DNA of 64,000 nucleotides from Hygrocybe punicea (GCA_963556145.1 OY744465.1:6076001-6140000), one strand, 5' to 3'. Positions 11,513-23,114 are shown, counted from the first letter of the stretch. Translations and numbers: made by a program. Notes: generated from the letters alone by a model not told the origin.

Positions 11513-12787
11513 ACTCCAACTCGCATTGGAATGCGAGGGAGGTTGTTGGGTGGAGTTGACCGCGGTGTAGATGCGGGTTCGGGGTGGCTTCAGAACAATA
11601 AAGAGAGATGATCCTAAACCTAGGGGTGTCAGCGTAGAAGTGACTGTTGATAATCAGTGTCGGGGATAATAATAAAAGTGGAAATGGAAGTAATAATATA
11701 AGCCGCCATGTAAAATAATAATGGTGAACCCAATGATGCTGATGATGTCAGGTACGGCAGGTTGGGTCGGGTCGGGTCGGAAACAATGAATGAATATACA
11801 GGAACAACAATAAAGACAACGAAGTGGACTATAAAAAGCTAAGGGTCTATGTGGACGAGCATTTGAAGGGATTAAAAGGTGATTCTGACTATGGGGAAAT
11901 GGGGACTAAGGGTATCTCTTTTTTGTACGGTCGTCGGGGACCGTTTTTATAGTACAGGAGTGAGTAATCTACTTTCAGACATGTCTATTTCGGCCAATGG
12001 TAAGCTACAAAGAAAGGTTGGAATGGGGATGTGGAAAGGGGGGTTGCAAAGTGACGAAGACAGGAATATGGAGGGGAAAATGAATATGCAAGGAAAAGAT
12101 CTAAAACGTCCTACATATCTCTGAAAGGACGAGGGGATGCACAAATAAGGTAAATCTGAAGTCGGGGATTGAGTCCAATGAGATCCATCTCCTATAATTA
12201 GAACTCTGGGGTTTCTGAGGCTGCCGGATTTGGTCTGAGAGCGGCTGTCACGAAGCGGCATATGTCGGGTCAAATCGGGTCACATCACATCGGGTTACGT
12301 CGGGTTGGAATGGGAATCGTTTGGAAGTGTTGGGTTTGTCTGGATTCGTGATATATTGATGGTATGGACTCAGAGGGATGTTGAGTCTCTACAGCGGGCG
12401 CCTTATTTATGCGGTCAAGGTGGGCCACGGGGGGCTGTTCTATGTAAGAAAATGTCAGTAAAATATAATATGAAGCCATTACTTACCATGGTTGTTGAGT
12501 AACGTTAGTGTTGAGTCGAAATTGGGGTGTCGCGCAAGTATGTTTAAGGTCACATGACCTAAGTTCACGCGACTGCATAGAAAAAAATGTGAAAATTTCA
12601 GTATCTAAATGAGTATCTACATAGGTAACTATACATTACGGTTTGCGGTTTGAACTGTGTTTGAATGCGGTTTGAACTGCATGTCAGTGCCAGAACCGCA
12701 AACCAAACCAGTGGTTCGGTTCGTGGTTCAAACCGGGTTTGGATCGGTTCCGAACCAAACTTCGGCATCACTAGCACCTTCAAGCAG

Positions 12788-12794
12788 TATATAA
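12788..12794 (+). promoter_or_regulatory. TATA box of the Harbinger Myb-like gene
   Basis: TATATAA lies 83 bp upstream of the ATG at 12877, followed by a CT- and CACACT-rich leader as is common in fungal promoters. The hAT-like element ends only 14 bp upstream, so distal promoter sequences now lie 2.8 kb away at about 9970. Confidence 0.6.
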
Positions 12795-12876
12795 GGCTTC
12801 AAGACCTCTCGCATGCCCCCCATTCCTCTCACACTCACACTCACACTCACACTTACACACTCCTTCACTCACAATA

Positions 12877-14431
12877 ATGGATTCTTCACCCCACAGTGTT
12901 CCTCAGTATCTCACCGACACATCTGGCAACCATTTTCAGTGTGTTGGCTCTGATTCTGCATGGGTCCCCATGCCACCAAGGAAACCTATTGTGCATATTC
13001 CATTAGGTTCCATTATTATTATGCCTCTTTCTCAAGTTCAACATTCTTTAGTTCAATTTACCCCCTCTTCATAATATGTCGGATAAGGAGAATATGTTCC
13101 ATTTTGTATGTCTCTAATCATGTTGTTGTGTATGATTGAAACTAATCCAAGGGTTCAAGCCACCGCTCTCCAATCCTGCAGATGTGACTCATTATGGCAA
13201 CCTTTTGCCGCCTACTCAAGATATCCTTCCTGCACTCCCGGTGCCTCCCCCTGCACTACCAGTGCCTCCCCCTGCAGACACATCTCATAATGGCAACCCT
13301 TTGCCACCTACTCAACAGATTCTTCCCACATTGCCCCGACCACCCTCGATTGAGCCGTTTTTGGATACAGTCAATGTGCCAGCTGCACTTCGAAGAAAGA
13401 CTGCCCAACCTACCATGAAAGTTGCAGGTGCTCGATGCCCCACTGGCAGAAAGGGCAAGGGCAAGCCTGACAAGCCTGACAAGCCCTGCAGTCTCAAGTG
13501 GCAGGTGGCCTATGATATCATTCTGGCCTCCGTCAAAAAACCCTGTGGTCATGCAACCAGTTCTTCGAATTACTCTGTTGAAGACATTGATGCTTTGCTT
13601 GATATCTTGGAAGAACTTGTTCCAACCGGGGAAACAGGATGGAACACGGTGGCTGTTAAGTTCAAGGATTGGGCACTTGCGCATGGTAGACCAGAGCGCA
13701 ATGCTGCCTCACTCAATAAAAGATTTAAACAGCTTGTCTGGATGGAGAAACCTACTGGTTGTGCAGATTGCCCCACATACATTGACCATGCACACGTGAT
13801 ATACGATGTGATGGATGAAAAATTCATGACTCAAACCATCAACGATGATGATGACAATCTCATTGAGATTTCTGATGACAGCGATCACGACGATACAACC
13901 TACGACAAAATCTTGGGTGGAAAACGTGACAGCGAAGTTGTTGTCAAGCAGGAGCCTGGAGTTACAGTATCTCATCATTCACAAACCGCCACTTTGGCAC
14001 GGCCAGGTAAAAACGCTGGCAGCAAGTTTCTCAAGACTATCTCAAATGCTCTGGATCCCCATGTCCATGCTGCTATGACAGAGGAAAGGACAACATGCTC
14101 AATTCAGAACACCCATATCCTTAGTCTCACCAACCAACTTCGTGACTCGCAGGCTATGATTGAGGTGCTCCACACACATCTTTCTGATGTCGAATGTGAT
14201 CGCAATGAAGCCACTCAAAAACTAGATCAGGCAGAAATGATGGCATACATACAGGATGCTCAACCCATGCGTGAGCGCTGTGAGTGTCGACTCCACTGTC
14301 AAGACATTTCATATGGCAATGGTGGGAAGGCAACTATGTGGGTTGGCAGCGACAAATCTGACCACGCAGGAGATTCACCCACGACCAAGCATATCACATG
14401 CAACTTCACCCCGGAGAAGACAGCTGAGTGA
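12877..14431 (+). CDS. Harbinger ORF1: Myb/SANT-like DUF6818 protein
   Basis: Exon 1 (12877-13006) and exon 2 (13152-14431) join across a 145-bp intron to 469 aa. After a Pro-rich N-terminal region with repeated THYGNLLPPTQ/SHNGNPLPPTQ units and a basic KGKGKPDKPDKP stretch comes the DUF6818 trihelix-like domain, about residues 130-210: YSVEDIDALLDILEELVPTG, GWNTVAVKF, GRPERNAASLNKRFKQLV. An acidic linker (NDDDDNLIEISDDSDHDD) and a C-terminal helical segment (LTNQLRDSQAMIEVLHTHLS) follow. In PIF/Harbinger transposons the Myb-like partner binds transposon ends and carries the transposase into the nucleus. The reading frame is intact and the splice phase matches (1 + 2 nt), so it could still be expressed. 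It faces the transposase gene with 503 bp between them. Confidence 0.85.
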
Positions 14432-14934
14432 TTCATTCAGTCCCACCTCTCCATCCCTGAAAAGATACCCCTGCTCCATAATCTTTTGTTCTCTCACATC
14501 CTGTCTTTTGTTCCCTTGCATCCTGCCTTCAGTTCCATCCTGAAAACACATACCTGCTCCTGTCTTTTGTTCTCTTGTCCTATCATTTGTTTCCACTTCC
14601 TGCCAGTGAAACATATACCTGCTCCTTCAGCCTGAAAAAAAATCACCTCCACTCCTTATATCCTTTTCATTCAACTATGTTGCTGTTGAGTTAGGTCTTT
14701 TAAAATTGTCGTCGGAAAAAAAATCAATACATTGATTGTTATTGAAAAAAACTTCATTGCGCCATAGTAAAAAAAAGGGAGAAGCTAAAAAGAGGAGGCC
14801 ACTGCCTCGTAATGAGTAACACAACTATTACTTTGTGCAGGAAAGATTCTGTTTTCGAAGCAATTCTAGATGGCTTTGACCTCAGTTGGCTCCCATAATG
14901 GCATGTACACCATCCTAATCTCATTGAGCCCAAC
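14432..14934. other. Intergenic space between convergent Harbinger genes
   Basis: CCTG/TTTTGTTC-rich DNA with three loose repeats of CATCCTG-CTTTTGTTCTCTTG (14495-14600) and two A-rich runs (14634-14770) that may serve as poly(A) signals. In-frame codons VGLNEIRMVYMPLW, which would continue the transposase beyond its stop, lie at about 14870-14934 on the minus strand. Confidence 0.5.
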
Positions 14935-16770
14935 TCAACAAGTCCGGAAATTGTGAAGGCAAATGCAGATCTCCAGGAGCTCTGCCCTGCCTTGATGATC
15001 TGAAGATGAAAGAGGTACGCGCAACTGGCCAAATGACGTCTGTAGAACATGATTCCCCCATTCTGCCATCTGTTGATATGAAAGTAGTTGTTGATCAAAA
15101 GCCAGAACTTGGGCCTGTTCTTTTTCATCAGAAGGAAGTTGGCTGTGGACAGTTAAGGGTGCCTGTATCCATCCGCCAATGTTGGTGCACCCTTGTGGGA
15201 ATGCTGAGTCAGCAATGAGGTAAAAGCCATCAGGCGTGCCATGGAGGAGCTTCTCATATATAGATTTTGAATTGTGTGAGTCGTTCCAGCTTCCAGGGGT
15301 GTTGACTTTGCAGACAAGGATCTCACCTGTAATTGTTCTCTTAGGTGGGTGTGAACCTTGTAGAGGCTCCAGATCGTGTGGATCCATATCCCCTTCATAT
15401 CCCACTCCGTTCCCAACCATTCCTATTCCTATATCATCGATTCCATTCAATTCCGCTCAATTCCCTCGATTCTGCTCCAGATTCCACCTCCAGAATCATT
15501 CCTACTTGCAATGCAATGTCCCTAATGACCCAGAATCAGTACGTATATAGTTGTATATCATATATCTTTGTTTCCTGTCTCCTAGTACATAGCACCATTC
15601 CTCCCATCCTCCACTCCACTCCCCCCTATCACTTACAGCCTTCGCTTGTAGTACATGGTTACTACAGCACAGGATCCCTCATAGTAGTATAAAAGTAGCA
15701 CATTTACACTACAAAATATATATAGAAACACCAATACCCAGACACGCATATAGAAATACAGACATATGTCTTATCGTCCCACTTCAGTTCTATTTCTTAG
15801 TCCTCTCTTCGTATCATCTATGCCTGCCTTCGTCCTTTCCCCACACTCTCCCTCTGATTCCGGAACCCCAGGATTCAGGTTGAATTGACTAGACCTTTCT
15901 AAGGAAACTGATTCCTCTGATCACTTTCTAGCTGATCACCCATTTCCATAGATTCCTCATCCGGGTCTACAACAGAACTCGCCATCACAATGTTAAAAAA
16001 AGGAAAGGCTTACCAGTTGGCGCAAAGACAAAGACATTACTGATAAAATGGGCATGGAGCCATCCATTGTAAGTTGAATTCTCAAACTCGGGATCAGTCA
16101 ATTCCTGTATGGGTAAATTGAGGCCATCAACTGAAGCGAAGGCACCTGACAATAATGGATGACAGCAAGTGAGGAGTTCATTGAATTCTTCAAATTCGTT
16201 GCCTTTTGGCCCTGCAACATGACCGGTGTGCACAGACTGGAGTGTTGTGAGTAGAATTGTGAGGGAAAACCTTAGATAGCGTTGCATGGTCACTAGAACC
16301 AATGCAAAGATGAGTGAAAGCAAGTGGGAAGGTGCCATGGAAGTGACGCGATGGAGGGCTAGTGCTAGTGCCTCAGTGGCATCCAGGGAGCGACATCGTG
16401 TATGAGGGATACTGTTGACATTCATGTCAGCTCGGGGGATGACATTACTAACCCACATGTTGGTGAACACGCTATCGAGTATGAAGTGGAAGGAGTTGAC
16501 ATCGACCCCCATAACCATAATAAATGCTTTGTCGCTGTGACTTTCATACAGCTGCTGCCAGGGGGTACTGTTGCAAGGGTTGGGGAGGAGATCCGGACGA
16601 CATAAGTAGTGCTGGGTGACGTGGCGGCGGTCCCTTTTGATTGGACGTGATTCAAGTATGCCATAGCCAACAAGGGCTACGCAGGCTAATGCCCGCTGAT
16701 GATAGAAAAGGCTATCGCTCTCATCGTCATCTTCTTCAGCCATGAGAAGTGTGGAGCCGTCATCATACAT
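14935..16770 (-). CDS. PIF/Harbinger DDE transposase, premature stop near C-terminus
   Basis: Exon 1 (16770-16014) and exon 2 (15326-14935) join in frame (phase 1 + 2) to 382 aa. The DDE_Tnp_4 nuclease core is visible: first Asp in AFASVDGLNLPI, second Asp in GFYLIADSAFPQG, and the Glu in QQMAEWGNHVLQ. Between them are the family segments YNGWLHAHFISNVFVFAP and VNTPGSWNDSHNSKSIYEKL. The enzyme cuts and pastes the element, normally at TWA targets, together with the Myb-like partner. The 687-bp intron (15327-16013) contains a 631-bp LTR-like repeat, leaving about 56 bp of native intron. A TGA follows FRTC, yet the same frame then reads VGLNEIRMVYMPLW, a typical family ending, so the stop probably arose from CGA by C-to-T change and removes about 22 residues. 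Catalytic residues are retained; activity is doubtful. Confidence 0.85.
15359..15989 (+). repeat. Solo-LTR-like repeat, copy 1 (631 bp)
   Basis: Begins TGTAGAGGCTCC and ends GCCATCACA, i.e. TG...CA, with an internal TATAAAAG (about 15689) as in an LTR promoter. A second copy lies at 23115-23731 with the same ends and orientation. No 5-bp target duplication could be seen, and no internal retrotransposon region adjoins either copy. It sits within the intron of the Harbinger transposase. Confidence 0.7.
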
Positions 16771-17444
16771 GATACTGAAAAGGGTTATGATTTTTGTCTA
16801 GAAATGGGTCTATGGTCTAGACAGCGACATTAACTCTAACCCAGATGTATTTTTGAAAGTCCTACAGGGTCATATTTACCATAGGATTTAATATCTGTGC
16901 TGTGTATATTCTTCCATTTTGTCCAGACACGGCTCCCAAATTTCAGAAATGTCAGATCCATATCCAGACATGGTCAATGTGCCAAGTGTCGGCAAACCAT
17001 GTATACTAGCGTAGATTGCAATATAACAGAAAAAATTGCTACCTCTAGAAATCCTCATCACTAACACAATCCTCAATACACTTGAAAGGCCTCATGACAC
17101 AGACTGGGATTGAACTTGGCAAAAAAGAAGCTGACATCTTCAAGGCATTCATATGCCATTGGCCAAAGTGCTCAAGGAGTTTCAGAAGCATAGTGGGAGG
17201 CAGGAGGATGATGAAATGGACAAGTATTTTCTATAGATACCCTCCTGTCATGGCATTATTACAAGGATTTTTTTATAGTTTTTGCCATGTCAGATCCATC
17301 ATCCAGACAAATTTTCAGCATTTAAGTAGGCCAGATCCCTCATCCAGACATGAAGTGCCCTCTGGGCAAAAAAATCGCCTGGACATATTTTTTGAATTTG
17401 GGCCAAAATCGGATCTAACATTTATAGGGATAAGCCAGGGTCCT
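16771..17444. other. Right terminal region of the Harbinger element
   Basis: Contains the presumed transposase promoter and dispersed subterminal motifs TCAGATCCAT/CATCCAGACA at 16945, 17287 and 17330. No gene is seen; a 133-codon open frame here ends in poly-His from the CAC microsatellite and is not credible. Confidence 0.5.
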
Positions 17445-17576
17445 CACCACCACCACCACCACCACCACCACCACCAGTGGTAGCAGCAGCAGGGATGCAA
17501 CAGCAGCAACACCATCACCACCATTCCTCTCCAATGCCAAGGACCACCAATAACCACCACCAACTAGGGCAGGTCA

Positions 17577-18022
17577 AGGGTATGCAATACCCCCAGGGGT
17601 TAAGAGTACGGGTACCACGGGTTAAGGGTACGAGTCCAGCCTCAGAATACCCGCAGTACCCACACGGGTATGGGCTGTATTTTTTTTGGGAGAAGAAACA
17701 TCAAAAACTCAATTTTTGGGGTATTTTTCGCTATTTTTGAGGGATATAATGAGAATCATTGCTTGTAAAAATATGTAAAAATGCTCTCAACACTCCCCAC
17801 AGTATTCTAAACATTGTGTTCCTTTACACTAAAGGGATCCGGCCAGTATTCCGTCCACAATAACCATAAAAACCACCAAAAACAGGTAAAAATGGAGTAT
17901 TTTGCATGTTCTTCCTGTACCCCTGCAAAACCCGTGCCATACCCGTACTTTTGGCCTCGGGTACGTACCCGTGACGGGTACGGGTCCGAGTACAGCCCCA
18001 GAGCACTGCGGGTGTACCCCTG
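17577..18022. mobile_element. Possible short non-autonomous element with ACGGGTA repeats
   Basis: The ends GTCAAGGGTAT (left) and TACCCCTGAC (right) are inverse to each other, and both subterminal regions are filled with GGGTACGGGTA / TACCCGTACCC motifs in opposite orientation. The AT-rich middle has no gene. No target duplication is evident, so the element is inferred from symmetry only. Confidence 0.45.
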
Positions 18023-18250
18023 ACTGGCCATACCACCAACAACAACAATCCACCCAGCAATAAAGAACGACAACCATGGAGGGCAGCCGGGAAGGTGGTG
18101 CATTTGCCTACCAGCCCAGGTGAGTCCTGATTGCTTCCCCTCCGACTGACACTGACCGTGCACATCTATAATCAGGACAAGATGTGAGTGTGCCTACACC
18201 ATCATTGTTGTCAAGAGGGCTGAGCTGTACAATTGCTTGTGCCCTCACTT

Positions 18251-19825
18251 GTGGCCCCTACCTCCCCCCAGGTTATTTTTCGGTGACCCCAAGGCTTTCC
18301 ACCCACCATTTTCAACAACCCACAGTATGTTTTGACCCTCCGCAGCTCATTGGGACCGAAAACGAGAGGGGTAAGCCTCCCAATCACTTGCTCTCTCACA
18401 TGCGCCCCTATGCTGCATAAACTGTACATTTATTTGCCGTGGCCGCAGCCGCATTTTGGAGTGACCACGACTTAAAGATTTTGAGTAGATGAACCTATAT
18501 ACATGAACTATATCCATGTCATTACTGGCACATCTTCATATTACATTTTTTGTTTGCGAGGCAAGGCATTTTGCACACAGGGCTCCAACTATAAGAATTG
18601 GCCTGCACAATGTTGCCGACACTCTCCCATTGCCCATTCAATGACCTTGCAAAGCCAGGCACATGTCAATAGACATGGCTACTGCATTTTCGAGGTGGAT
18701 TGCGGGGTGTGGGAGGTGTCAGTAGGGCGGCCATCCTTGTTGTTGGCACTGTTGCACTGCTGCTGCCTCTGCCTATGTCATGGTCCTTGCCATTCTCCAC
18801 CTTATCATTAATGCTGTTGTTCAGGCCGTCCTTGCCTTCATTCTTGTCTCCTCATTTGTCATACTTGTTGTCCTTGCTTCGTTGGTTGTGCTTTGCAATT
18901 TGCAGCCAGCTTCTACCATACCAATTTAGGAAAGTCGGAGTTTTACATGAAACTCACACGATTTTCAAACAGCAATGACACCATTAAGGACAACATGGAT
19001 AACAGGGAGACGTGGACACCTCACAAAGATGCAGATGAACAAAGATGTAGATGACTCACGAAGACGTGGGTCACATGATTGAAGACAATATCAACAAGGA
19101 AAAAAGGACAGTGTGACAGTGCCAACAACAACGAGGATGGCCGCCCTACCGACACCTCCCACACCCCACAATCCACCTTAAAAATGCAGTAGCCATGTCT
19201 ATTGACATGTGCCTGGCTTTGCGAGGTCATTGAATGGGCAGTGAGAGGTGCAGGCCGATTCTTATAGTTGGAGCCCTGTGTGCAAAACGCCTCGCCTCGC
19301 AAACAAAAAATGTCATATGAAGATGTGCCAGTAATGACATGGATATATAGTTCATGTATATAGGTTCATCTACTCCAAATCTTTAAGTCACAGTCACTCC
19401 AAAATGCAGCCATGGCCGTGGCAAATAAATGTACAGTTTATGCAGTATATGCTCCCACTTCCCCCCAACTTGTTTTCAGCAGCCTCAGCGCTTTCTGCCC
19501 ACTGTTTTCGACCACCTGCAGTATGTTTTGACCCTCTGCAGCTCATTGGGACCGAAAACGAGGGGGGTAAGCCTCCCAATCATTTGCTCTCTCACATGTG
19601 CCCCCACTTCCCCCCAACTTTTTTTTCAGCAGCCCCAGGGCTTTCCACCCACTGTTTTCGACCACCCACAGTATGTTTCGACCCCCCGCAGCTCATTTCA
19701 ACTGAAAACGAGAGGGGTGAGCCTCCCAATCACCTGTGTTCTCACGACCCCCCACCCCAACTTTTCTTTTCGCAGCCGCAGAGCTTTCCACCCACCATTT
19801 CGATCACCCCCAGTATGTTTCATAT
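18251..19825 (+). repeat. Tandem repeat, about 151-bp unit, split by a foldback element
   Basis: Units of about 151 bp contain in order CCCCCAACTTTTTTTTCAGCA, CTTTCCACCCACTGTTTTCG, CACAGTATGTTTTGACCC, GCAGCTCATTGGGACCG and AAGCCTCCCAATCACTTG. One unit lies before (18251-18414) and three, the last incomplete, lie after (19444-19825) the 1-kb foldback element. The conserved polypyrimidine-CAG and AAACGAGAGGGGTAAG boundaries look like repeated exon borders, but no protein family is recognisable. Confidence 0.7.
18415..19443. mobile_element. 1.03-kb foldback element, copy A
   Basis: Begins GCATAAACTGTACATTTATT and ends with its inverse. The inverted arms extend roughly 330-400 bp each: for example GTTTGCGAGGCAAGGC, CACACAGGGCTCCAAC and CATGTCAATAGACATGGC recur in inverse order near the other end. 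The loop of about 250 bp is not palindromic and has no gene. A second copy lies at 55978-57036. Both copies are bordered by ATGCT on each side. Long arms and no coding region fit a non-autonomous MULE-like or foldback element; the superfamily is not established. Confidence 0.75.
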
Positions 19826-22800
19826 GTGAACAAACATGAAGACAACAGAACAGCAGGGTTAATAATATGGAATGTGCAGCAGGGGTGGTGGCGGTAACAT
19901 AACAGCAGCATCACAACAGCAGTGGCACTACCACTAGTGATGGCCATCAGTGGTATCACCAACACCACCACCAGCAGTGGCAGTGCAATGGCAATGGCAC
20001 TAGTGGGGGCAGAGGATTTTCCTGACATAGTGGCAGTAACTTTTTCTTATCTGATGTTATTTATATTTTTGAACAATATATTATTTCATTTTGAATGAAG
20101 TGTGAATAAGTGAAGACTAATTAGAGCTAAATGACACTAAGCTCTTCTAATGAGAGCAAAAATTATACTAAGCTTTGGACCACACAAAAGTCGGCTAATG
20201 AGCATTACATGAAATTACATGAATTAGTGTAAATATGTATGAACTTGGATAAAATTAGGCAATTTTCCCCACGATTATTCTAATCTCATGAGAATGGATT
20301 TTCCTGATGCCTTACACCATTTATGTTCTGATGTTACATACATATACAGGGAAGACAGCGACGAAGCATATGGGAAGACAATTAAACACGTTCAACTTTC
20401 ATTTTTTTCAAGGGAGATTGGAAGGCAGCAAATGCATTCGAAGTATTTTCGGGCACTGTCTGTTTGCTAGTGGAGGCAGAGCTCAAGACAGGCTGCGATA
20501 TGGGTAAAGATGGAATGGCAGGAATTTCGACTGCTTCATCAGGATTGGCAAGGATGCGAACTTTGTTGGCAACAAGTTGGTAAATCTATGTAGTTTGAGT
20601 GAGTTATTAATAATGTCAAAGATGATGTCGTCAACTATACCTTTTTGTCCCTTCCACCATTGAGGTCTGCTTTGATAATCCAAATGATGAGTTTCATGGT
20701 GATCAAAACAAGAGTGCCAGGCTGAAGTTTGTTGTACATATTCCATGGGGCAACAAGGTCGTTTTCAATATCACAAACATCGAGTTGGACGAGCTTGGAT
20801 TTGTTATGCTGGAAATATGGTCCTTGGTGGTCAGGGAGTAGGTCAGGAGGGTAAAAAGCACCAACAGAGAGTTGATAGGCTGTCATCTGTGGTAAGTGAT
20901 TCCATTTTAGCAGTACCATAGAAATGGGGCATACTTTTGGGATCCATATTCAAGCCCTCATGCATTTCTTCAAGTCGTTCTTCATTCCTGATTGGTATGG
21001 GTACGCCTTTTGGTAATACAAGGTTTTTCAAGTTTGACACCAGCAGGTACCTGCAATTGGATATTATAAGTATGGTGATGAAATAAATAAACCGCATACA
21101 GCATATTTTGGGGGTAGATTGATGATGATGACGTCGAGAGGTTTGCTAGGATCAGAAGAACTAGATCAGAGCCATTCTTTGACAAATGGTGGCTAAAGAA
21201 AGGTAAAAGATTGGCTTGTTAAAATACATAGGAACATACATTTTCTAGTCCTTGTTCTTCTGCTTCATCAGCGATGCAGATTTCATTCAAAGTTCCAATC
21301 TGGTCGTCAAACAGGAGGGCCAGGTCATCGGGTGCAAGAGTTGGTTTGCTGAGAACAAGAACATCTTTGATTTGGGTTTTATCAGTGACTGGCTGGGAAA
21401 TAGGGGGATAATAAGAGAATGCCATGCAAAGAAAAAAGAAGCTTATAGTTCCATTCAGGCCAGGAAAATGATTTCCTTTAGCCGAAAGGTTTGTACCATG
21501 AATTGAACTATAAATCTGTCCAAAGACAATTGAGGTGAATTCTTTGTAGTCATTGACATTGAAAAATTTGTAGCTGCCACATAGAGTCATTTGGCAATCA
21601 AAATCTGTTTGGTAAGAAGAGTGAGAGAGAGTGCATGCAGAAATTGACTTGAGTTGATCATAGATAGAAGTATACATGCCATCGGTGATGCATGTTTCAT
21701 AGCAGGCCATGGCAGCATATTTGGTAGGAGTAATGACAGTTATCTGTTGTGGAGTTGTTTATAAAGGCAGTCAGTAGAAGGAAACTAATACTTATAAGTT
21801 TAAAAGGTATCATTTTTCCCAGATGGATCAAGGGAAAGCCATAGGATGGGTTTGGGTTTAGTTTGAGAGGTGGGGCTGTGATTTTGTACTGTAAGGAAGT
21901 ATTGAAACAGATACAGTGGAACCATACCAATAATGTTGAGCTCTCCAAAAGTGCTTGCGAATTGCAGGGTACCAGCACCTGTAGAGGTTTTCCATGAGTA
22001 TTCAGTCAACAAAGGGTAAGAACTGATGGTGAAGTGGCGAGCTTGTAAAAGTACAATGTATTGCGGCAATCAATCTCAAATCTAGGGATATCACAAGGAC
22101 AAAGTTGAAGCATGAGTTTTGAATGGTTGTAGTACAGGAATTGAGACGGACAATGTTCAAATGACCGATGACAAAGTGAAGTTTGCTTTTGTGGCATGGT
22201 TTGATGTCAGATGTATTCAAAGATGCAGAATAGAGGTGTTAGGGGCTTGTGGTGGTTTGGAGTACTCGTTACAAGTGCTGCATGACATGAACTTGAAGGA
22301 TGATGGTGGACTAAGCAAGAAATCATTATAAAATGAATTTAATGTCACAAGCTACAATTACTCACCAAGTTTTACCATGGTACATTGGTGTAATAGGTCA
22401 ACAAGGAGAATGAAGCTGTGACATGGGTTGAAACCAGAAGTTGAAAGTGAGATGTTCTGATTTAGCAATACCAATTTTGTTGGGAAAGATCTATGTGGCA
22501 GGATGGTGCTAGAGTCTTTTTGAAGTATACAATAGAAGATTGAGGTGGAAGATAGGCATAGTGGATTTTTATAGAATATGAAAGAGAAAAGTTGTAGATA
22601 AGGGAGAAATTTCGTGTGAAAAGAGATAGGCTAAGCTCTGAGAATGTGTGGAGTGGGTGGTTCAGTTTATGCAGAAAGTAGATAAGGTAAACATACCCAT
22701 ATGATGCCAAAATGTAGAAATTTGCGGTACTGTGTTGTAGATAGTGAGAGCCTTTATCGTCTAAGATCCGAAGCCAAGTTTGAATGGGTATAGGTAGTAC

Positions 22801-23114
22801 AGGCTGAATTGAGGGGATTACAGGTGGGCGAGTTTGACTTTTAATGGTATGGTAGAATTTGGAGGCTGTTGATGATGACGAAAGCACTGTGATTGAATCT
22901 GGTGGTGTTCCTGACAAAAATTGGTGCTATTGATGAGTGGTAATGGCAAGATGAGTCCATAGGTAAACGAGTTGGTCTTGGTGGAAAAGTTTAATGGTAC
23001 TACCAGCATAGACTGTCTAAGGTTCAGTTCGATTCAGGTTTGGCCCCTTTCAGGGTGAACCTGCACCTGCACCTAAGGTTAGGTTCAGGACCAGTTCAGG
23101 TTTAGCAGGTTCAG
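19826..23114. other. Unidentified region with degenerate minus-strand frames
   Basis: CAC/CAG-rich DNA (19860-20010) and AT-rich DNA (20040-20280) precede several minus-strand open frames: 20635-20919, 20843-21097, 21219-21710 (163 codons) and 22462-22917 (151 codons). They contain protein-like stretches such as LVAPWNMYNKLQPGTLVLIT and TDKTQIKDVLVLSKPTLAPD, and may be exons of one decayed gene read from about 22917 to 20483. I do not recognise the family; an OB-fold protein is a guess. Toward 23020-23110 lie GGTTCAGG repeats of hAT-like type. Confidence 0.3.

Larger units (their letters stand above)
9971..12773. mobile_element. Non-autonomous hAT-like element, 2.8 kb, TSD GCACCTTC
   Basis: Left end TAGTGTTGCCAAAGTTCGGT at 9971 and right end CAAACTTCGGCATCACTA at 12773 are inverted repeats, each flanked by GCACCTTC (9963-9970 and 12774-12781). 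The subterminal 100-150 bp at each side are runs of GGTTCGGTTC / GAACCGGAACC. The interior holds a ~110-bp tandem repeat with the palindrome GTCAATTGAC, a second nested hAT-like element (10391-10974) with the assembly gap, a CTG-rich block and roughly 1.2 kb of unique-looking DNA without recognisable genes. It inserted about 15 bp upstream of the TATA box of the Harbinger Myb-like gene. Confidence 0.88.
9132..17444. mobile_element. PIF/Harbinger transposon, 8.3 kb including three nested insertions
   Basis: The outer ends are short inverted repeats: AGGACCCCAGCTTATC at 9132-9147 and, read on the opposite strand from 17444, AGGACCCTGGCTTATC. Both lie in CACCACCAC-rich DNA, which hides any 3-bp target duplication. 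Subterminal motifs of the type CCAGACAT/ATGTCTGG recur inside both ends (9207-9220, 16966, 17290-17350). The element carries the two genes expected for the superfamily in convergent orientation, a Myb/SANT-like DUF6818 gene (12877-14431, +) and a DDE transposase (14935-16770, -). Removing the hAT MITE (280 bp), the 2.8-kb hAT-like element and the 631-bp LTR leaves about 4.6 kb, a normal Harbinger size. The transposase and its partner are both required for movement in this superfamily. The terminal repeats are my reading and are less certain than the genes. Confidence 0.7.

Noticed and set aside
17082..17483. 133-codon frame ending in poly-His
   Set aside because: The His run is the CAC microsatellite at the Harbinger insertion site, and the remainder is subterminal transposon repeat.
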